Positions 25,559 through 34,498 are shown, numbered from the stretch's first letter. The stretch: DNA of 64,000 nucleotides from JAHBXE01 sp044222195 (GCA_044222195.1 JBGANS010000015.1:49615-113614), one strand, 5' to 3'. The notes: a model not told the origin generated them from the sequence alone. Numbers and translations are program-made.

Positions 25559-26379
25559 ACAGCGTGCGTGATGGGTCGAGTGCGACCGAGAAAGTGCCTA
25601 TTCGAACGTGGTCGGGTGCGACGGCCGAAACGCGCTCGGATGCGCTGGCGGTGGAAGAGCCGCTGGAGATTCGGGTGCGAAACCGGGCGCTGGCGGTGAC
25701 CATGCGCACGCCCGGACACGATGAGGAACTCGCGGCGGGTTTTCTGCTCAGCGAGGGACTGATCCGGGGACGGGCTGATGTGGTTGAGATCGCGCCCTGC
25801 GAGCGCCATGAGCATGGGAATGCGGTCAACGTGCGCACGGGGCCGCTGGTGCATGTGGACTTCGATGCGATGGCGCGGCACGTGTACATGACGTCGTCGT
25901 GCGGCGTGTGCGGGAAGGCGAGTATCGAGGCGGTACGCACGAAGGCGCCAAGGGTCGAAGCCGGGCCGCGGGTCGCGGCGGCGACGCTGTGTACGTTGCC
26001 GGCGAGGATGGGCGAAAGCCAGAGCGCGTTCGCGGAGTCCGGCGGGTTGCACGGCGCGGCGGTGTTTGATGAGTCGGGCCGGATGCTCGTACTGCGGGAG
26101 GATGTGGGGCGGCACAACGCGGTGGACAAGGTGGTGGGAAGGCTGTTTCTGGACGGGATGGTGCCGCTGAGGTCGCACGTGCTGCTGGTCTCAGGGCGTG
26201 CGAGCTTTGAGATCATGCAGAAAGCGGCGATGGCGGGAATCGGCCTGGTCGCGGCGGTGTCGGCGCCGTCGAGCCTGGCGGTGAAGTTCGCGGAAGAGGC
26301 GGGGCAGACCCTGGTGGGGTTTCTTCGGCCGCCGCGATTCAACGTGTATTCGCATGCCCATCGCGTGAGGGCAACATGA
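25555..26379 (+). CDS. fdhD: Formate dehydrogenase accessory sulfurtransferase
   Basis: A 274-residue protein with the FdhD pattern EEPLEIRVRNRALAVTMRTP, GHDEELAAGFLLSEGLI, MTSSCGVCGKASIE, GGLHGAAVFDESG, REDVGRHNAVDKVVGRLF, SGRASFEIMQKAAMAGIG and SAPSSLAVKFAEEAG. The CGVC pair matches the loop that carries sulfur from a cysteine desulfurase to bis-MGD cofactor before it enters formate dehydrogenase. The ATG overlaps the upstream stop (ATGA), as does its own stop with mobA. No bis-MGD enzyme is visible in this window, so the client must be elsewhere. Confidence 0.93.
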   Translation: MNSVRDGSSATEKVPIRTWSGATAETRSDALAVEEPLEIRVRNRALAVTMRTPGHDEELAAGFLLSEGLIRGRADVVEIAPCERHEHGNAVNVRTGPLVHVDFDAMARHVYMTSSCGVCGKASIEAVRTKAPRVEAGPRVAAATLCTLPARMGESQSAFAESGGLHGAAVFDESGRMLVLREDVGRHNAVDKVVGRLFLDGMVPLRSHVLLVSGRASFEIMQKAAMAGIGLVAAVSAPSSLAVKFAEEAGQTLVGFLRPPRFNVYSHAHRVRAT

Positions 26380-26978
26380 TCACGCTTGCGGTTCTGGCTG
26401 GGGGCGAGGGGCGGCGGATGGGCGGGCCGAAGGATGAGCTTCGGGTGGAGGGAAGGCCTGTGCTGTCCGCGATTCTGGAACGCCTGAAGTGGCGGGGCCC
26501 GACGCTGCTGGTCGCGCCATTCGGGGGAAGGATGCCGCCGGGCCACGACCGGTTCGATCGTGTAACGAGCGATGGCGCGGCGGGAGAGGGGCCGTTGCGA
26601 GGGATTCTCTCGGCGATTCGGGTGGCGGCGGAGGTGGTGTGCGTGCCCGTGGATATGCCCGGGCTGATGCCCGAGCAGGTGAGTTGGATCGCGGGCGAGT
26701 TGGAAAGGAGACACGGCGCGGCGGGCTTGCTGCTGACGCGCCGAATCGAGGGAAAGGAGACGGTGGAGCCATTTCCCTGCGCGTTTCGGGCCTTGGCCGA
26801 TGGCGCGCTGGTCCGAAGGCTTGCGTCGGGCGTTCGCGCGGTGCACCGGCTGGCGGGAGAGCCGGGCGTCGAGGTGGTGGCATCGCCGCGGGAGTGGGGG
26901 GCGGATGTGTGGCGGAACGTGAACGAGCCGGGCGAGCTACCGGCGGGCTGGACGATGCCGGGCGCCCGGACACCGTGA
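26376..26978 (+). CDS. mobA: Molybdenum cofactor guanylyltransferase
   Basis: A 200-residue protein, VLAGGEGRRMGGPKDELRVE at the N-terminus (GTP-binding loop GGxxxRMGxxK), EGPLRGILSAI, VVCVPVDMPGLMPEQV and VEPFPCAFRALADGALVRRL, ending WRNVNEPGEL. MobA attaches GMP to molybdopterin to form MGD. It is the last gene of the four-gene overlap-coupled maturation cluster and ends 17 bases before the convergent fabH stop. The pairing with FdhD suggests supply of bis-MGD to a DMSO-reductase-family enzyme. Confidence 0.88.
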   Translation: MITLAVLAGGEGRRMGGPKDELRVEGRPVLSAILERLKWRGPTLLVAPFGGRMPPGHDRFDRVTSDGAAGEGPLRGILSAIRVAAEVVCVPVDMPGLMPEQVSWIAGELERRHGAAGLLLTRRIEGKETVEPFPCAFRALADGALVRRLASGVRAVHRLAGEPGVEVVASPREWGADVWRNVNEPGELPAGWTMPGARTP

Positions 26979-26995
26979 GCCAGGTCTATGTCCGG

Positions 26996-28024
26996 TCAGA
27001 CGCGCCAGAGACTGGCGCCCCACGTCAGCCCGCCGCCGAAGGCGAGGAACATGACGAGGTGGCCGTCGCGGACTCGTCCCGACTTGCGGAGCTCGTCGAG
27101 GCAGAGAGGCACGGATGCGCCGACGGTGTTGCCCAGGCGCTCGATATTGATGTAGAGCTTCTCATCGGGAAGGCCGAAACGCTCGCGGGCCGCCTGGAGA
27201 ATGCGCTGGTTTGACTGGTGGCAGATGAACATGTCGATGTCGGAGGCCTTGAGCTTGGTCTTGTCGAGCGTTTCCTGGATGAGGTCGGGGAATGTGCCCA
27301 CCGCGAACTTGAAGACGGACGAGCCGTTCATCTGAACGTAGCCGCACTTGGACCGGTCGGGCGCGACACCCTCGGGGAAGTGATGGTCGGTGTGGGGGAC
27401 GTAGATGTCCTTCCAGCCCTCGCCATCGGCGTGCATGGACTGGGCGAGGATGCCCTTGCTCGTGTCGTCCGTGGCGCGGAAAATGGCGGCGCCGGCGCCG
27501 TCGCCGAATATGATCGCGGTCGAACGGCCGGCGTCGGAATAGTTCATCAGGCGCGAGAGGGTGTCGGCCCCGATGAGGCCGATGGTGCGGTAGGTGCCGG
27601 ATCGGATCAGGTCGTGGGCCACGTTCATGCCGAAGACGAAGCCCGAGCACGCGGCGTTGAGGTCGAAGGCCCCGGCGTGGCCTGCGCCGATCATGTGCGA
27701 GACGATGCACGCGGTCGCGGGGCATTCCATCTCGGGTGTCATGGTGGCGAGGATGATCAGGTCGAGATCGGTGGGAGCAAGCGCGGCGTCGGCGAGGGCG
27801 GCCTTGAGGGCATTGGCGGCGAGGTGCTTGACCGATTCGCCTCGGTCGGCATCGACGATTCGGCGCTCTCGGATTCCGGTCCGCTGGACGATCCATTCGT
27901 CCGACGTCTCCATGAGCTTTTCAAGGTTGGCGTTGGTCAGGACGCGAGCGGGCAGGGCCGACCCGGTGCCGGCGATGCGGACTCCGGTGACACGGGGGAC
28001 AGGCAGTGGGAGATGGTGGCTCAC
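26996..28024 (-). CDS. fabH: 3-oxoacyl-[acyl-carrier-protein] synthase III
   Basis: A 342-residue ketosynthase. It begins fatty acid synthesis by condensing acetyl-CoA with malonyl-ACP. The catalytic triad is visible: Cys126 (NAACSGF), His269 (ICHQSNQRI) and Asn299 (LGNTVGASV). Also present are the starter-binding segments TSDEWIVQRTGIRERR and GDGAGAAIF. The ATG at 28022-28024 overlaps the plsX stop (ATGA). The order rpmF-plsX-fabH is the widely conserved arrangement linking ribosomal protein L32 with phospholipid synthesis. Confidence 0.95.
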   Translation of the reverse strand: MSHHLPLPVPRVTGVRIAGTGSALPARVLTNANLEKLMETSDEWIVQRTGIRERRIVDADRGESVKHLAANALKAALADAALAPTDLDLIILATMTPEMECPATACIVSHMIGAGHAGAFDLNAACSGFVFGMNVAHDLIRSGTYRTIGLIGADTLSRLMNYSDAGRSTAIIFGDGAGAAIFRATDDTSKGILAQSMHADGEGWKDIYVPHTDHHFPEGVAPDRSKCGYVQMNGSSVFKFAVGTFPDLIQETLDKTKLKASDIDMFICHQSNQRILQAARERFGLPDEKLYINIERLGNTVGASVPLCLDELRKSGRVRDGHLVMFLAFGGGLTWGASLWRV

Positions 28025-29067
28025 GCGGTCTCCGTCTGGGTTTCGCCGGTGTGAAGACCCAGCGCGTTCACCTTCGCGATTCGGGCGACGATAGCCTCGT
28101 TGACGCCGGTCTGCACGAACTCCCGCATCTTGCGAATCGCGGCCTTGATGCTGCGGGGTTCGGAGGAGCCGTGGGCGATGATCATCCCGCCGTTGACGCC
28201 CAGGAGCGGGGCCCCGCCGTGCTCGTGATAGTCGGTGCGGCGGTAGATCTCCTTGACGACGGGCTCGAGTTTCATCGCGAGGTCTGGGTCGATGGCGAAA
28301 ATCTGGTGGGCCAGGCCCATGAAGAGCGAGCGAGCGAGTCCTTCGGCCATCTTCAGGAGCGTGTTGCCGACAAAGCCGTCGGTGACGATGACGTCGGCGA
28401 CGCCGTCAAAGATGTCGCGGCCCTCGATGTAGCCGATGTAGTTGAGGTCGGGCGTGGCCTTGAGCAGGTCGCGGGTTTCCTTGATGAGGTCGGTTCCCTT
28501 TCCTTCTTCGGCGCCGATGTTCATCTGGGCGACCCGGGGGCGGTCGATCTTCAGCACGTGCCGGGCGTACTCATCGGCCATGATGCCGTACTGCCACAGG
28601 TGGCTGGCGCGGGGCTCGGGGTTGGCCCCGGCGTCGATGAGGACCATGGGCCCCATGAAGGCGGGGACGGTCACCGCGATGCCCGGACGGTGGACGCCTC
28701 GGAGGCGTTTCATGTACATGATGGCCGCGGACACGCACGCGCCGGTGTTCCCGGCGGACATGACCGCATCGGCGCGCCGCGCCGCGCGGGCGGAGCCGAG
28801 ACGGGCCATCTTCACGATAGAAGCTTCGGGTTTGGCGCGGACCGCCTTGGCGGCGGACTCTTCCATGCCGATGACATCAGTGGCGTGCTCGATGACGATC
28901 CGGGCATCGCGAATGCCGCGATCGGTCAGAACATCGGAAATGATGTCGCGCGAACCGACGAGGACGAGTTCATCGTCTGGAGCGAGGGTGGGCAGCGCTT
29001 CGATGCAACCTTTGAGGACGGCGTCGGGCGCATGATCGCCGCCCATGACGTCGATGGCCAAGCGCAT
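28021..29067 (-). CDS. plsX: Phosphate acyltransferase
   Basis: A 348-residue protein starting MRLAIDVMGGDHAPDAVLKG, the PlsX hallmark. It continues ADAVMSAGNTGACVSAAIMY, VLIDAGANPEPRASHLWQYG, IGYIEGRDIFDG, DVIVTDGFVGNTLLKMAEGL and GGAPLLGVNGGMIIAHGSS. PlsX converts acyl-ACP to acyl-phosphate, the donor for PlsY in phospholipid synthesis, at the inner face of the membrane. ATG at 29067 is preferred to the TTG two codons upstream; GAGGG lies 8 bases before it. It is 18 bases after rpmF and overlaps fabH. Confidence 0.95.
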   Translation of the reverse strand: MRLAIDVMGGDHAPDAVLKGCIEALPTLAPDDELVLVGSRDIISDVLTDRGIRDARIVIEHATDVIGMEESAAKAVRAKPEASIVKMARLGSARAARRADAVMSAGNTGACVSAAIMYMKRLRGVHRPGIAVTVPAFMGPMVLIDAGANPEPRASHLWQYGIMADEYARHVLKIDRPRVAQMNIGAEEGKGTDLIKETRDLLKATPDLNYIGYIEGRDIFDGVADVIVTDGFVGNTLLKMAEGLARSLFMGLAHQIFAIDPDLAMKLEPVVKEIYRRTDYHEHGGAPLLGVNGGMIIAHGSSEPRSIKAAIRKMREFVQTGVNEAIVARIAKVNALGLHTGETQTETA

Positions 29068-29085
29068 CTGCAATGCCCTCGAGAG

Positions 29086-29286
29086 TTAATCGCGAGAAAC
29101 CCCGATGCCGAGCTTGGGAACGGTGATGCGAAGGCCCGGGCGGACAAAGCCGGAGTCCTTGCAGGCCCGGTGGTGCATCTTGGGCATGCCCGAAAGCGGG
29201 TCGAGCGTGGCCTTGATCGGCTTCATGGCGTTGTGGGAACGGCGGCGGCGGGTCCGACCGTAGCTTTGGCGTTGTGCTGGAAGCAT
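29086..29286 (-). CDS. rpmF: 50S ribosomal protein L32
   Basis: A 66-residue basic protein, MLPAQRQSYGRTRRRRSHNA followed by MKPIKATLDPLSG and HHRACKDSGFVRPG. The short Arg-rich N-terminus and the H-xx-C segment match bacterial L32, and the position directly before plsX and fabH confirms it. Only one Cys remains where zinc-binding forms have four, so this is a zinc-independent type. GAGGA stands 7 bases before the ATG at 29284-29286. Confidence 0.92.
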   Translation of the reverse strand: MLPAQRQSYGRTRRRRSHNAMKPIKATLDPLSGMPKMHHRACKDSGFVRPGLRITVPKLGIGVSRD

Positions 29287-29464
29287 GACAGATCCTCGTG
29301 CGGCTGACCGCGAAACCGGCCGGCCCAGGGCCTGCCGAAACAGAGGCCAAGGTTAGACGTCGCCCCCGGGGGTGTCAACGAACCGGAAGACCGCCCGGAA
29401 GGATGACGGTAGGGTCCGAATTGGTGGACGAATCGGCCTGCCGGCGTACACTTCGCCGCATTCG

Positions 29465-29537
29465 GCCTCGCTAGCTCAATTGGTAGAGCATCTGACTCTT
29501 AATCAGAGGGTTTCAGGTTCAAGTCCTGAGCGGGGCA
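29465..29537 (+). tRNA. tRNA-Lys (anticodon CTT)
   Basis: A 73-base cloverleaf. Acceptor GCCTCGC pairs with GCGGGGC (one G-T wobble). The D-arm is GCTC-AATTGGTA-GAGC. The anticodon stem and loop CTGAC-TCTTAAT... reads anticodon CTT in CTGACTCTTAATCAG, and the T-arm is TCAGG-TTCAAGT-CCTGA. The discriminator base is A, and CCA is not encoded. It is divergent from rpmF. Confidence 0.96.
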
Positions 29538-29555
29538 TTTCGGCCGGTCCAAGAC

Positions 29556-31022
29556 CTAGGGGGCCTTTTCCGTGTTCGACGGAGTCACCCGGCCCGCTTC
29601 AAGTTCTTCCCAGCCGCCACCCAACGACTTGTAGATCGTGACCAGGTTCTGCACCACCTGGCGATCGCTTTGCGCGAGGGCATCTTCGGAGCCGAAGAGC
29701 GAGCCTTGGGTGTTGAGCACCTCGAGAAAGTCGGAGACCCCCTCGGTGTAGCGTTGCGTAGCGAGCGTCACCGCGAGACGGCTGGAAACGGCCGCATCCT
29801 GGAGCGCCGCGTGTCGCTGCTGCTCCTTCGTGTACGTCACGAGAGACGACTCTACCTCGCTCAGCGCCGTGAGCACCGTCTGCTGATACGCGGCGATGGA
29901 TGCTTCCGCGGCGGCTTCCTGGGCACGGACCGCAGCGCGGACCGCGCCGCCCTGAAAGAGGTTCCACGAAATAGAAGGGCCGATGGACCAATACCGGTTC
30001 GCGATTGTGCCCAGGTCCTCGAATTTCGGGCCCTGCAGCCCGACGGAACCGCCGATCGCGAAGCGGGGAAAGAGATCCGCCTTGGCGACGCCGATGCGGG
30101 CCGTCGCGGCGTGAACATCAGCCTCGGCGCGGCGAATATCTGGCCGGCGGAGCAGCAGGTCGGACGGTAACCCCACGGGAACCTCCGGCGGAACGATGGG
30201 GACGGCCCCTTCGGGCGAGAGTTCGGCGAGCAGATCGCCGGGTGGGCGGCTCAAGAGAAGGGAGAGGGAGTAGATCGATCGACGGACCGTTGCTTCGATG
30301 CCCGAAATCCGTGCACGGGTGTTCGCCGCCTGCGCATCGGCGTTGGCCGAGTCGAGCTGGCTGACGAACCCGGCTTCGTACCGTTGGCGGACGATGCCGG
30401 CGGTTTCGAGCTGGGCCTTGAGATTTCGATTGGCTACGGCGAGCTGCTGTTGTGCGCCGCGAAGATCGGCGTACGCAAGCGCGACCTCGGCCGTCAGCGT
30501 CACCAATGTGTCGCGCCGCGCCTCGACGCTGGATTGAACATCCGCATCAGCGGCTTCAACGCCGCGCTGCACACCGCCGAAGACATCGATCTCCCAGGAG
30601 GCATCAAGGCCGACGCGGAACAAGTTCGAGGTCTGTCCGCCTGAAGAGCGGGATCGGGACACGCCGGCGCTGGCGCCGAGGCTCGGTTGAAAGCCGGAGG
30701 CTGCGATGTCCCGCGCAGCGCGGGCGGATCGCACCCGGGCTTGGGCTTGAACCAGGTCGAGGTTGGCGGCGGCCGCTCGTTCAATGAGCGAGGTCAGCGT
30801 GGCGTCACCGAGCGCTTCCCACCAGCGGGCGAGATCGGCGGGCCGGGGGACGACCACGCTGGGAACGGCGGGGCTGGCGTCCGGCGCTTCCACCCACGCC
30901 GCGGGCGCCTGTGCCGCGGGCTGGGCGTAGTCAGGCCCGACCTTGCAGCCGGCGGGCGCGAACACCAGCGCCGCGATCCCCGGCCCGAGAAACCACTGTG
31001 GCGGTACGGCGCGACTACTCAT
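29556..31022 (-). CDS. Outer-membrane efflux lipoprotein (TolC/OprM-like, NodT family)
   Basis: A 488-residue protein with a lipobox (FAPAGC) and the NodT start CKVGPDYAQPAAQAPAAW. Two repeats of long helices and barrel strands follow (ANLDLVQAQARVRSARAARD, QTSNLFRVGLDASWEIDVFG, SPEGAVPIVPPEVPVGLPSD, LLLRRPDIRRAEADVHAATA, ISWNLFQGGAVRAAVRAQEA). This is the trimeric exit duct of a tripartite exporter. Its ATG at 31022 overlaps the permease stop by 8 bases, so the four genes adaptor-ATPase-permease-duct form one operon. The C-terminal TVLTALSEVESSLVTY region is typical of the family. Confidence 0.92.
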   Translation of the reverse strand: MSSRAVPPQWFLGPGIAALVFAPAGCKVGPDYAQPAAQAPAAWVEAPDASPAVPSVVVPRPADLARWWEALGDATLTSLIERAAAANLDLVQAQARVRSARAARDIAASGFQPSLGASAGVSRSRSSGGQTSNLFRVGLDASWEIDVFGGVQRGVEAADADVQSSVEARRDTLVTLTAEVALAYADLRGAQQQLAVANRNLKAQLETAGIVRQRYEAGFVSQLDSANADAQAANTRARISGIEATVRRSIYSLSLLLSRPPGDLLAELSPEGAVPIVPPEVPVGLPSDLLLRRPDIRRAEADVHAATARIGVAKADLFPRFAIGGSVGLQGPKFEDLGTIANRYWSIGPSISWNLFQGGAVRAAVRAQEAAAEASIAAYQQTVLTALSEVESSLVTYTKEQQRHAALQDAAVSSRLAVTLATQRYTEGVSDFLEVLNTQGSLFGSEDALAQSDRQVVQNLVTIYKSLGGGWEELEAGRVTPSNTEKAP

Positions 31023-32370
31023 ATCGAAGTGCCTCGATGGGGTCCATTCGAGAGGCTTTCCACGCCGGGTAGAAGCCAAAGACCACGCCGACGAACGCCG
31101 AGACCGTGATCGATGCGATGACGGCGGCGACCGAGGGCTCGACGGGCCAGTTCATGATTCGCTTGACCGCGAGTGAACCGCCGCGGCCCAGCAGCAGTCC
31201 GAGCAATCCCCCGATGAGGCACAGCAGGACGGCCTCGGCGAGGAACTGAGAAAGGATGTCGCGTCCGCGGGCGCCGACGGCCATGCGGAGGCCGATCTCC
31301 TTGGTGCGCTCGGTGACGGACACGAGCATGATGTTCATGATTCCCACGCCGCCAACGACCAGCGATATGAGCGCGACGCACAGCAGCAGGTTGGTCATGA
31401 GAGATGACGTCGAGGCCAGGGCATTGGCGCTCTCGGTCATGTCGCGGATGGTGAAGTCTTCCGGCTCGCCCGCGCGGATGCGGTGACGCTCGCGCAAGAG
31501 CTCGGTCATCTGCCGTATTGCGGGCTGAATATCCGCCGCGGACCGTGCGGAGACCTGGATCTGGTCCACGTTGGCGAACCGGACGATCGGCGTCTGCGCG
31601 GCATTGGTGGACGCAGGCGGGTAAGGGCTTTCCGCGCCGGGAAAGATGGAGTTGGAGGTCGTCGTCGACCGGCTTGCCGAGTCGGACGAGCTCGATGAGG
31701 TCGAAGAGGACGACGTCACGCGGTACTTGACCGTTGTCCACGGCGCGATGATGACGTCGTCCTGGTCCATGCCGAAGGTGTTGGCGCCTTTGGGCGCGAG
31801 CACGCCGATGACGCGGAGCGCGACGTTGCGGATCCGCAGCTCCTTGCCCACCGGCGAGGCGCCCTGGAAGAGTTCACGCACGATGGTCTTGCCGACCATG
31901 CACACGCGAGAGGAGTTGCGAAGATCGGAATCCGTGAAGGGCTCGCCCTCGGCGAGATCGGTCCAATCACGAACGATCAGGTAGTCGGGCGTCGTACCGT
32001 AGATGAACTGCGGGACCCAGTTGCGATCCTGGTAAATCGCCTGGCTGCGGGCCCGGACGACCGGGGCGGCGCCGGACACGGCCTCGCACTCGAGGCTGAT
32101 GGCCTGGGCGTCTTCGGCGGTCAGCGTCATGACGCTGCCCGCGCCGAAGCTGACGCCGCCGCTCGCCGCCGTGCCGGGCATGATGAGCAAGTTGGTCGCC
32201 CCCATGCTCGCGATCGTCTTCTTGATCGCGCTGGAGGACCCGTTGCCGATCTCCATCATCGCAATGACGGCGGCGATACCGATGACGATGCCCAGGATGG
32301 TCAGGGCGGAACGGGTGATGTTCCGACGCAGCGCCCGCACGGCCATTCGAATGGTTCGGTGAATCGTCAC
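31015..32370 (-). CDS. MacB-type ABC transporter permease
   Basis: A 451-residue protein with the MacB/FtsX layout: one N-terminal transmembrane helix (ALTILGIVIGIAAVIAMMEI), a large periplasmic domain (about 55-315) with TNLLIMPG, MVGKTIVRELFQGASPVGKE and a Ser/Thr-rich loop near 220-245. Three C-terminal helices follow (LLLCVALISLVVGGVGIMNI, LAEAVLLCLIGGLLGLLLGR, VAAVIASITVSAFVGVVFGF), ending in YEPARKAS-like YPAWKASRMDPIEALRYE. Such transporters use mechanotransmission to push substrates from the periplasm through a TolC duct. A GTG start overlaps the ATPase stop (GTGA). Confidence 0.93.
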   Translation of the reverse strand: MTIHRTIRMAVRALRRNITRSALTILGIVIGIAAVIAMMEIGNGSSSAIKKTIASMGATNLLIMPGTAASGGVSFGAGSVMTLTAEDAQAISLECEAVSGAAPVVRARSQAIYQDRNWVPQFIYGTTPDYLIVRDWTDLAEGEPFTDSDLRNSSRVCMVGKTIVRELFQGASPVGKELRIRNVALRVIGVLAPKGANTFGMDQDDVIIAPWTTVKYRVTSSSSTSSSSSDSASRSTTTSNSIFPGAESPYPPASTNAAQTPIVRFANVDQIQVSARSAADIQPAIRQMTELLRERHRIRAGEPEDFTIRDMTESANALASTSSLMTNLLLCVALISLVVGGVGIMNIMLVSVTERTKEIGLRMAVGARGRDILSQFLAEAVLLCLIGGLLGLLLGRGGSLAVKRIMNWPVEPSVAAVIASITVSAFVGVVFGFYPAWKASRMDPIEALRYE

Positions 32371-33101
32371 GGGCGGGCCTCCCCGCTCATAGTCGCGGCG
32401 CCGTCGTGGATGAGTCCGTCGCGGATATGGATGATGCGGTCAGCGCTCGCCGCGACCTCCGCGTCGTGCGTGACCAGGACGACCGTGATCCCCTCGGACC
32501 TGTTGAGGTCCCTGAACATCGACAGGACCTCCTTGCTCGTCCTTGAGTCCAGGTTTCCCGTGGGCTCATCGGCGAAGAGAAGGCTGGGCCGGTTAATCAG
32601 GGCCCGCGCGATCGCGACGCGCTGCTGCTGGCCGCCCGAAAGCTGCGTCGGGAAGTGATCCATCCGATCGCTCAGCCCGACACGCTCGAGCATCTCGCGT
32701 GCCCGCCGGCGGGCTTCCTTGTCGCTCACCACGGTGGGCGCGTAGCTCAGCGGCATGGTCACCTGCTCGAGAGCCGTGGTCCGGGGGAGAAGGTTGAAAC
32801 TCTGAAACACGAACCCGATCTTGCGATTGCGGATGTTGGCGAGCTGGTCGGCGGTGAGGGTTGATACATCTTCCCCATCCAGGATGTACGTGCCTGAGGT
32901 CGCCCTGTCCAGGCATCCGAGCATATTCATGAGCGTGGTCTTGCCCGATCCGGACGTGCCCATGAGGGCGACCATTTCGCCGCGCCCGATGGTGAGCGAA
33001 ATGCCGCGGAGCACGTACAGGTCGACCTCGCCCAGGCGGTAGACGCGCCGGATGTCGCGCAGCTCGATGAGCGGGGAGTTGGTTGGGTCGGACCCTGGCA
33101 C
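32367..33101 (-). CDS. MacB/LolD-type ABC transporter ATPase
   Basis: A 244-residue ATPase with Walker A GTSGSGKTTLMNMLG, Q-loop FVFQSFNLLPRTTALEQV, signature LSGGQQQRVAIARALINRPS, Walker B LLFADEPTGNLDS and switch VLVTHDAEVA. It energises the permease encoded right after it; in many bacteria MacB fuses both, but here they are separate. GTG at 33099-33101 is the likely start, two bases after the adaptor stop, with GGAGGAGG inside the adaptor's 3' end. Confidence 0.94.
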   Translation of the reverse strand: MPGSDPTNSPLIELRDIRRVYRLGEVDLYVLRGISLTIGRGEMVALMGTSGSGKTTLMNMLGCLDRATSGTYILDGEDVSTLTADQLANIRNRKIGFVFQSFNLLPRTTALEQVTMPLSYAPTVVSDKEARRRAREMLERVGLSDRMDHFPTQLSGGQQQRVAIARALINRPSLLFADEPTGNLDSRTSKEVLSMFRDLNRSEGITVVLVTHDAEVAASADRIIHIRDGLIHDGAATMSGEARP

Positions 33102-33103
33102 CG

Positions 33104-34441
33104 CTAGCGACCTCCTCCCCCGCCGCGCCGGCCGCCGCCCTGGCCCCCGCCGCGCATCATCGGCGGCGCAAAGGGATTGGTGGTTCCGGTTGGCGCGGCC
33201 TGGGCGGCGCTGGACTGGTCGCCAAGAACGATCTCGATGCCCTCATCGAGGCCTTCGCCGGAGACCTCGGTCAGTGTTCCATCGCTGAGACCGGGGGTGA
33301 CCTTGATCGCCTGTGTCTGACCGCCTTTGAGCGCCCAGATGGTGCCGGTTCGCTCGCCGGATTCATCGCGAGGGCCGCCGGTGCGAGCGGGCGGATCGGC
33401 CGGCGCGGCTTCTGCGACTCCCTTGGGTGTGTACCGCAGCGCGGCGTTGGGGACGGCCAGCACCTTGTCCCGGCGCGCGACTTCGAATCGCACGTTGGCG
33501 GTGAGATAGGGCAGCAGCTTGAGGTCGGTGTTGTCGGTCGTGATTTCGACGGTGTAGGTGACGACGTTCTGTGTCATCGAGGCGTTCAGGCGGACTTTGC
33601 GGACCTCGCCCCGGAACGGGCGGCCTGGGTAGGCGTCGGCCGAAAATCGCACGCGCTGGCCGGGCTGAATGCTGCCGATGTCGGCTTCGTTGACCTGTAC
33701 GAGGACGAGCATCTTGCGCAGGTCCTTGGCGATCAGGAAGAGGCTCGGCGCGTTGAGGCTGGCCACGACCGTCTGCCCGATGTCCACCCGCTTGTCGATG
33801 ATCACGCCGCTGACGGGAGACTTGATGGTGCAGAAGTTCAGGTTCCGCTGGGCCCGCTGGAGCGATGCCTGGTTTCGCGAGACACCCGCCTGCGCCTGGA
33901 CGATGTTGGCCTCCGCCACCGCGAGCGCCGCCTGGGCCTGCTCGTGGTTGGATTGAGCGGCGTCGTAGTCCGCTTTCGAAAGCGCGGCGTTGTTACCCAG
34001 CCGCTGGGCCCGCTCCCAGTCGCGCCGCGTCTGCTCCAGGCGGGACTTGGCTTGGTCGCGGTTGGCGTTGGCCACGCCGACCTGGGCTTGAGCTTCGGTC
34101 AGCTGGGCCTGCGCGGAGGCGACGTCGGCCGCGTAGATCGCCTCGTCGATCAGGGCCAGCACGGCGCCCTCTTCGACGACGGAGCGATAGTCCAGCGGTC
34201 TGCCGTCGGCGTCCTTGCCGAACGATGCGACCTGCCCGTTGATCTGGGCTCCGACATCGATGACTTCTTCGGGCACGATGGTGCCGGTGGCCGTGATGGT
34301 CCGGGAAATGTCGGTGCGCTGGACCGGCGCGGTGCGGAAGCCGCCGCTAGCAGCGGGGGACCTGGTCATCGACCGAAAGACGAAGTACCCCGCGCCTACC
34401 AGAGCCACCACCGCGACCACCCAGATTGCCGTCCGTTTCAT
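33104..34441 (-). CDS. Periplasmic adaptor of a MacAB-TolC-type exporter (HlyD/RND family)
   Basis: A 445-residue membrane-fusion protein with one N-terminal transmembrane anchor (AIWVVAVVALVGAGYFVFRS), the first lipoyl half (TGTIVPEEVIDVGAQINGQV), a long coiled-coil hairpin rich in Ala/Gln/Glu (about 100-205), and the second lipoyl half (CTIKSPVSGVIIDKRVDIGQ). Beta-barrel and membrane-proximal domains follow (VNEADIGSIQPGQRVRFSAD). The C-terminus is an unusual Gly/Arg tail (MMRGGGQGGGRRGGGGGR). It links the permease to the outer-membrane duct. GGGAG precedes the ATG. First gene of the operon. Confidence 0.92.
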   Translation of the reverse strand: MKRTAIWVVAVVALVGAGYFVFRSMTRSPAASGGFRTAPVQRTDISRTITATGTIVPEEVIDVGAQINGQVASFGKDADGRPLDYRSVVEEGAVLALIDEAIYAADVASAQAQLTEAQAQVGVANANRDQAKSRLEQTRRDWERAQRLGNNAALSKADYDAAQSNHEQAQAALAVAEANIVQAQAGVSRNQASLQRAQRNLNFCTIKSPVSGVIIDKRVDIGQTVVASLNAPSLFLIAKDLRKMLVLVQVNEADIGSIQPGQRVRFSADAYPGRPFRGEVRKVRLNASMTQNVVTYTVEITTDNTDLKLLPYLTANVRFEVARRDKVLAVPNAALRYTPKGVAEAAPADPPARTGGPRDESGERTGTIWALKGGQTQAIKVTPGLSDGTLTEVSGEGLDEGIEIVLGDQSSAAQAAPTGTTNPFAPPMMRGGGQGGGRRGGGGGR

Positions 34442-34498
34442 CCAAAACTCCCGGTCCGCCCGAGAGCACGGGCGCCACGCGTGAGCATAGGGTGCGGC

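Noticed and set aside
24522..26846. Long minus-strand frame across xdhC, fdhD and mobA
   Set aside because: Pro/Arg/Ser-rich, no domain, and the opposite strand encodes four motif-bearing overlapping genes.
28006..29307. Plus-strand frame antisense to plsX and rpmF
   Set aside because: No recognisable domain and incompatible with the conserved rpmF-plsX-fabH order on minus.
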